NCBI GenBank assembly: GCA_964195545.1
Contig: CAXMQQ010000028.1
Span: 1-6,146 of the forward strand
DNA length: 6,146 nt
Source of the DNA: JAHEEL01 sp964195545
GTDB lineage: Bacteria; Actinomycetota; Acidimicrobiia; Spongiisociales; UBA5794
Direction: 5' to 3'
This document shows positions 5,420 through 6,146 of the stretch, one piece after another; within the stretch, counting starts at the first letter, position 1, and each line of letters starts with the position of its first letter. The notes below the pieces were generated by a model that saw nothing but the letters and a program-made list of their open reading frames with translations, searched no databases and had not been told where the DNA came from. Position numbers and translations under genes: made by a program.

Positions 5420-6001
5420 CTAGGCGCCAAGACGTTCGAGGCTGCTGAGCACGGCCGGACCGATCGTGAGGATCAGGAACCCCGGGAGGATCAGGAGAGC
5501 CAGTGGAAAGAGCAGTTTGACTGGGAGGCGACGGGCGGCGGTGAGTTCCCGGGACCGCTCCTCGTTCCGGAGCGTTGTTGCGTAGCCAGAGACTGCTGGT
5601 TGAAGCGGTGCGCCCGTCAACAGTGCACGGTGCACAACCACCATGAGACCGTGACCGTCCGCCGTGTTGACATCCATCCTTCCTCCGACGCGAATGGTCC
5701 GTCGGAGTCGGGCGGATGCTTCGCCGGGAACCGAAGCGGCTGCCGCACCGGCTGCCACAGGGAACGTGAGTCCTGCGCCGAGACCCAGTGCCGTGAGTTC
5801 TGCGAGCACTGCTTCATCATCATTGTGCTTCGAGGATCGGGGCCGGTGTCGGATCGCTGCCCACACAGCCAGTCCGAGCAAGAAGACGATTCCGAGATTC
5901 GGAGCGAGGACGAATGCCACAAGCGTGCCGGCAGCAAGAATCTCCCGTCGATTCGAGCGCAGAACCGCAACACCGAGAGCGAGCACTGAGAGAGCTATCA
6001 T
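5420..6001 (-). CDS. tadC: TadC-like type II secretion F-domain membrane protein
   Basis: This 193-residue integral membrane protein is a platform component of the Tad pilus machine, pairing with TadB at the inner membrane near the TadA ATPase. Hydrophobic segments at about 2-14 and 22-50 precede a cytosolic T2SSF domain (about 60-155) with EAVLAELTALGLGAGLTFPVA and the helix ending in ATTLRNEERSREL. A final hydrophobic hairpin follows, LPVKLLFPLALLILPGFLIL at about 159-178 and then TIGPAV, typical of TadC. The open frame extends up to 6082, but those residues lie across the end of tadB and are Arg/Gly/Cys-rich. The ATG at 6001 has GGAGG 8 nt upstream and overlaps the tadB stop as ATGA, so it is preferred. 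The protein is shorter than proteobacterial TadC (around 300 residues), as is usual in actinobacterial tad loci. Confidence 0.83.
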   Translation of the reverse strand: MIALSVLALGVAVLRSNRREILAAGTLVAFVLAPNLGIVFLLGLAVWAAIRHRPRSSKHNDDEAVLAELTALGLGAGLTFPVAAGAAAASVPGEASARLRRTIRVGGRMDVNTADGHGLMVVVHRALLTGAPLQPAVSGYATTLRNEERSRELTAARRLPVKLLFPLALLILPGFLILTIGPAVLSSLERLGA

Positions 6002-6146
6002 CTCTCGGCCCTCCACACGATCGCAGCAACGACGGCCAGACCGAAGACCTCCAGTCCAAGGCCGATACCCAGGACCAACCATCCGGCGGCACCGTGAGAA
6101 ACAAGGCCGGTCCCCCGCCCTGTGGCCATGAGCAGCACCGTGAAGA
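5998..6146 (-). CDS. tadB: TadB-like protein, C-terminal end (5' part outside window)
   Basis: The last 48 residues of a gene enter from the right edge, in frame from base 6144, and end in TGA overlapping the tadC ATG. They read FTVLLMATGRGTGLVSHGAA, then a hydrophobic helix GWLVLGIGLGLEVFGLAVVA, ending IVWRAER. This is the usual end of a TadB/T2SSF protein: a Met-Ala/Thr-x-Gly segment, a turn, a final membrane helix, and a short basic tail. Position immediately before tadC in a tad block supports the call. The F domain itself is outside the window, so the assignment rests on the last helix and context. The same bases in the other two frames give Arg/Cys/Trp-rich sequence that does not look coding. 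Confidence 0.7.
   Translation of the reverse strand, partial: FTVLLMATGRGTGLVSHGAAGWLVLGIGLGLEVFGLAVVAAIVWRAER
6010..6014 (-). promoter_or_regulatory. Ribosome binding site of tadC
   Basis: GGAGG (extended GGAGGG) on the - strand lies 8 nt before the ATG at 6001, inside the end of tadB. It fixes the tadC start against the longer frame that begins at 6082. Confidence 0.7.

Noticed and set aside
5342..5989. 215-residue open frame on the + strand opposite tadC
   Set aside because: Highly charged, Cys- and His-rich composition without a domain; the - strand frame gives a typical T2SSF protein with a good ribosome binding site.
1..6146. CRISPR array, tRNA, rRNA, insertion sequence or phage attachment site
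   Set aside because: No regularly spaced repeats, no cloverleaf or rRNA-like stretch, no transposase or integrase frame, and no terminal inverted repeats were seen. Genes cover nearly the whole window with uniform base composition.

Overview
The window is GC-rich and tightly packed. Eight protein-coding genes are supported: one on the + strand at the left edge and seven on the - strand. The genes at both ends run off the window. Gene content and order suggest an actinomycete-type bacterium (Actinomycetota, possibly an Acidimicrobiia- or Thermoleophilia-like lineage). The main reason is the right half, a tad/Flp secretion-pilus block ordered tadB, tadC, small flp-like pilin, tadE, TadE-like protein. 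This matches the order in the Rv3654c-Rv3659c region of mycobacteria. The lineage is an inference from gene order and protein style; no rRNA or other marker gene is present.

Left edge (2-577, +): the C-terminal part of a LytR-CpsA-Psr (LCP) family protein, a group that attaches glycopolymers to the cell wall. It converges on the next operon across a 31-bp gap.

Middle (609-4185, -): three genes joined by two ATGA overlaps. In transcription order they are an Hpt-REC-REC signalling protein with no output domain, a membrane-anchored HEAT-repeat protein, and a processive membrane family 2 glycosyltransferase of the cellulose/poly-N-acetylglucosamine synthase type. The simplest reading is a phosphorelay-controlled exopolysaccharide synthase with a HEAT-repeat scaffold between the signal protein and the enzyme. 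This is the most interesting unit in the window. The functional link is inferred from gene order and translational coupling.

Between the two - strand blocks (4186-4424) lies the only sizeable non-coding stretch, 239 bp. It holds a TTGACA promoter-like box, a hairpin-capable inverted repeat over the predicted -10, a 7-bp dyad with a 17-bp spacer plus a tandem ATCCAT copy, and a perfect 12-bp palindrome just past the tad block. This is probably the control region of the signalling/glycosyltransferase operon.

Right (4425-6146, -): the tad block. tadB/tadC, flp/tadE and tadE/tadE-like each overlap by 4 bp. Only flp has its own leader (61 bp), with a good ribosome binding site and a small inverted repeat, as fits a pilin needed in excess. 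The pilin and TadE both show a prepilin peptidase site (Gly followed by Glu at +5). Pili and exopolysaccharide are both surface-attachment factors, so the window reads as an adhesion or biofilm neighbourhood.
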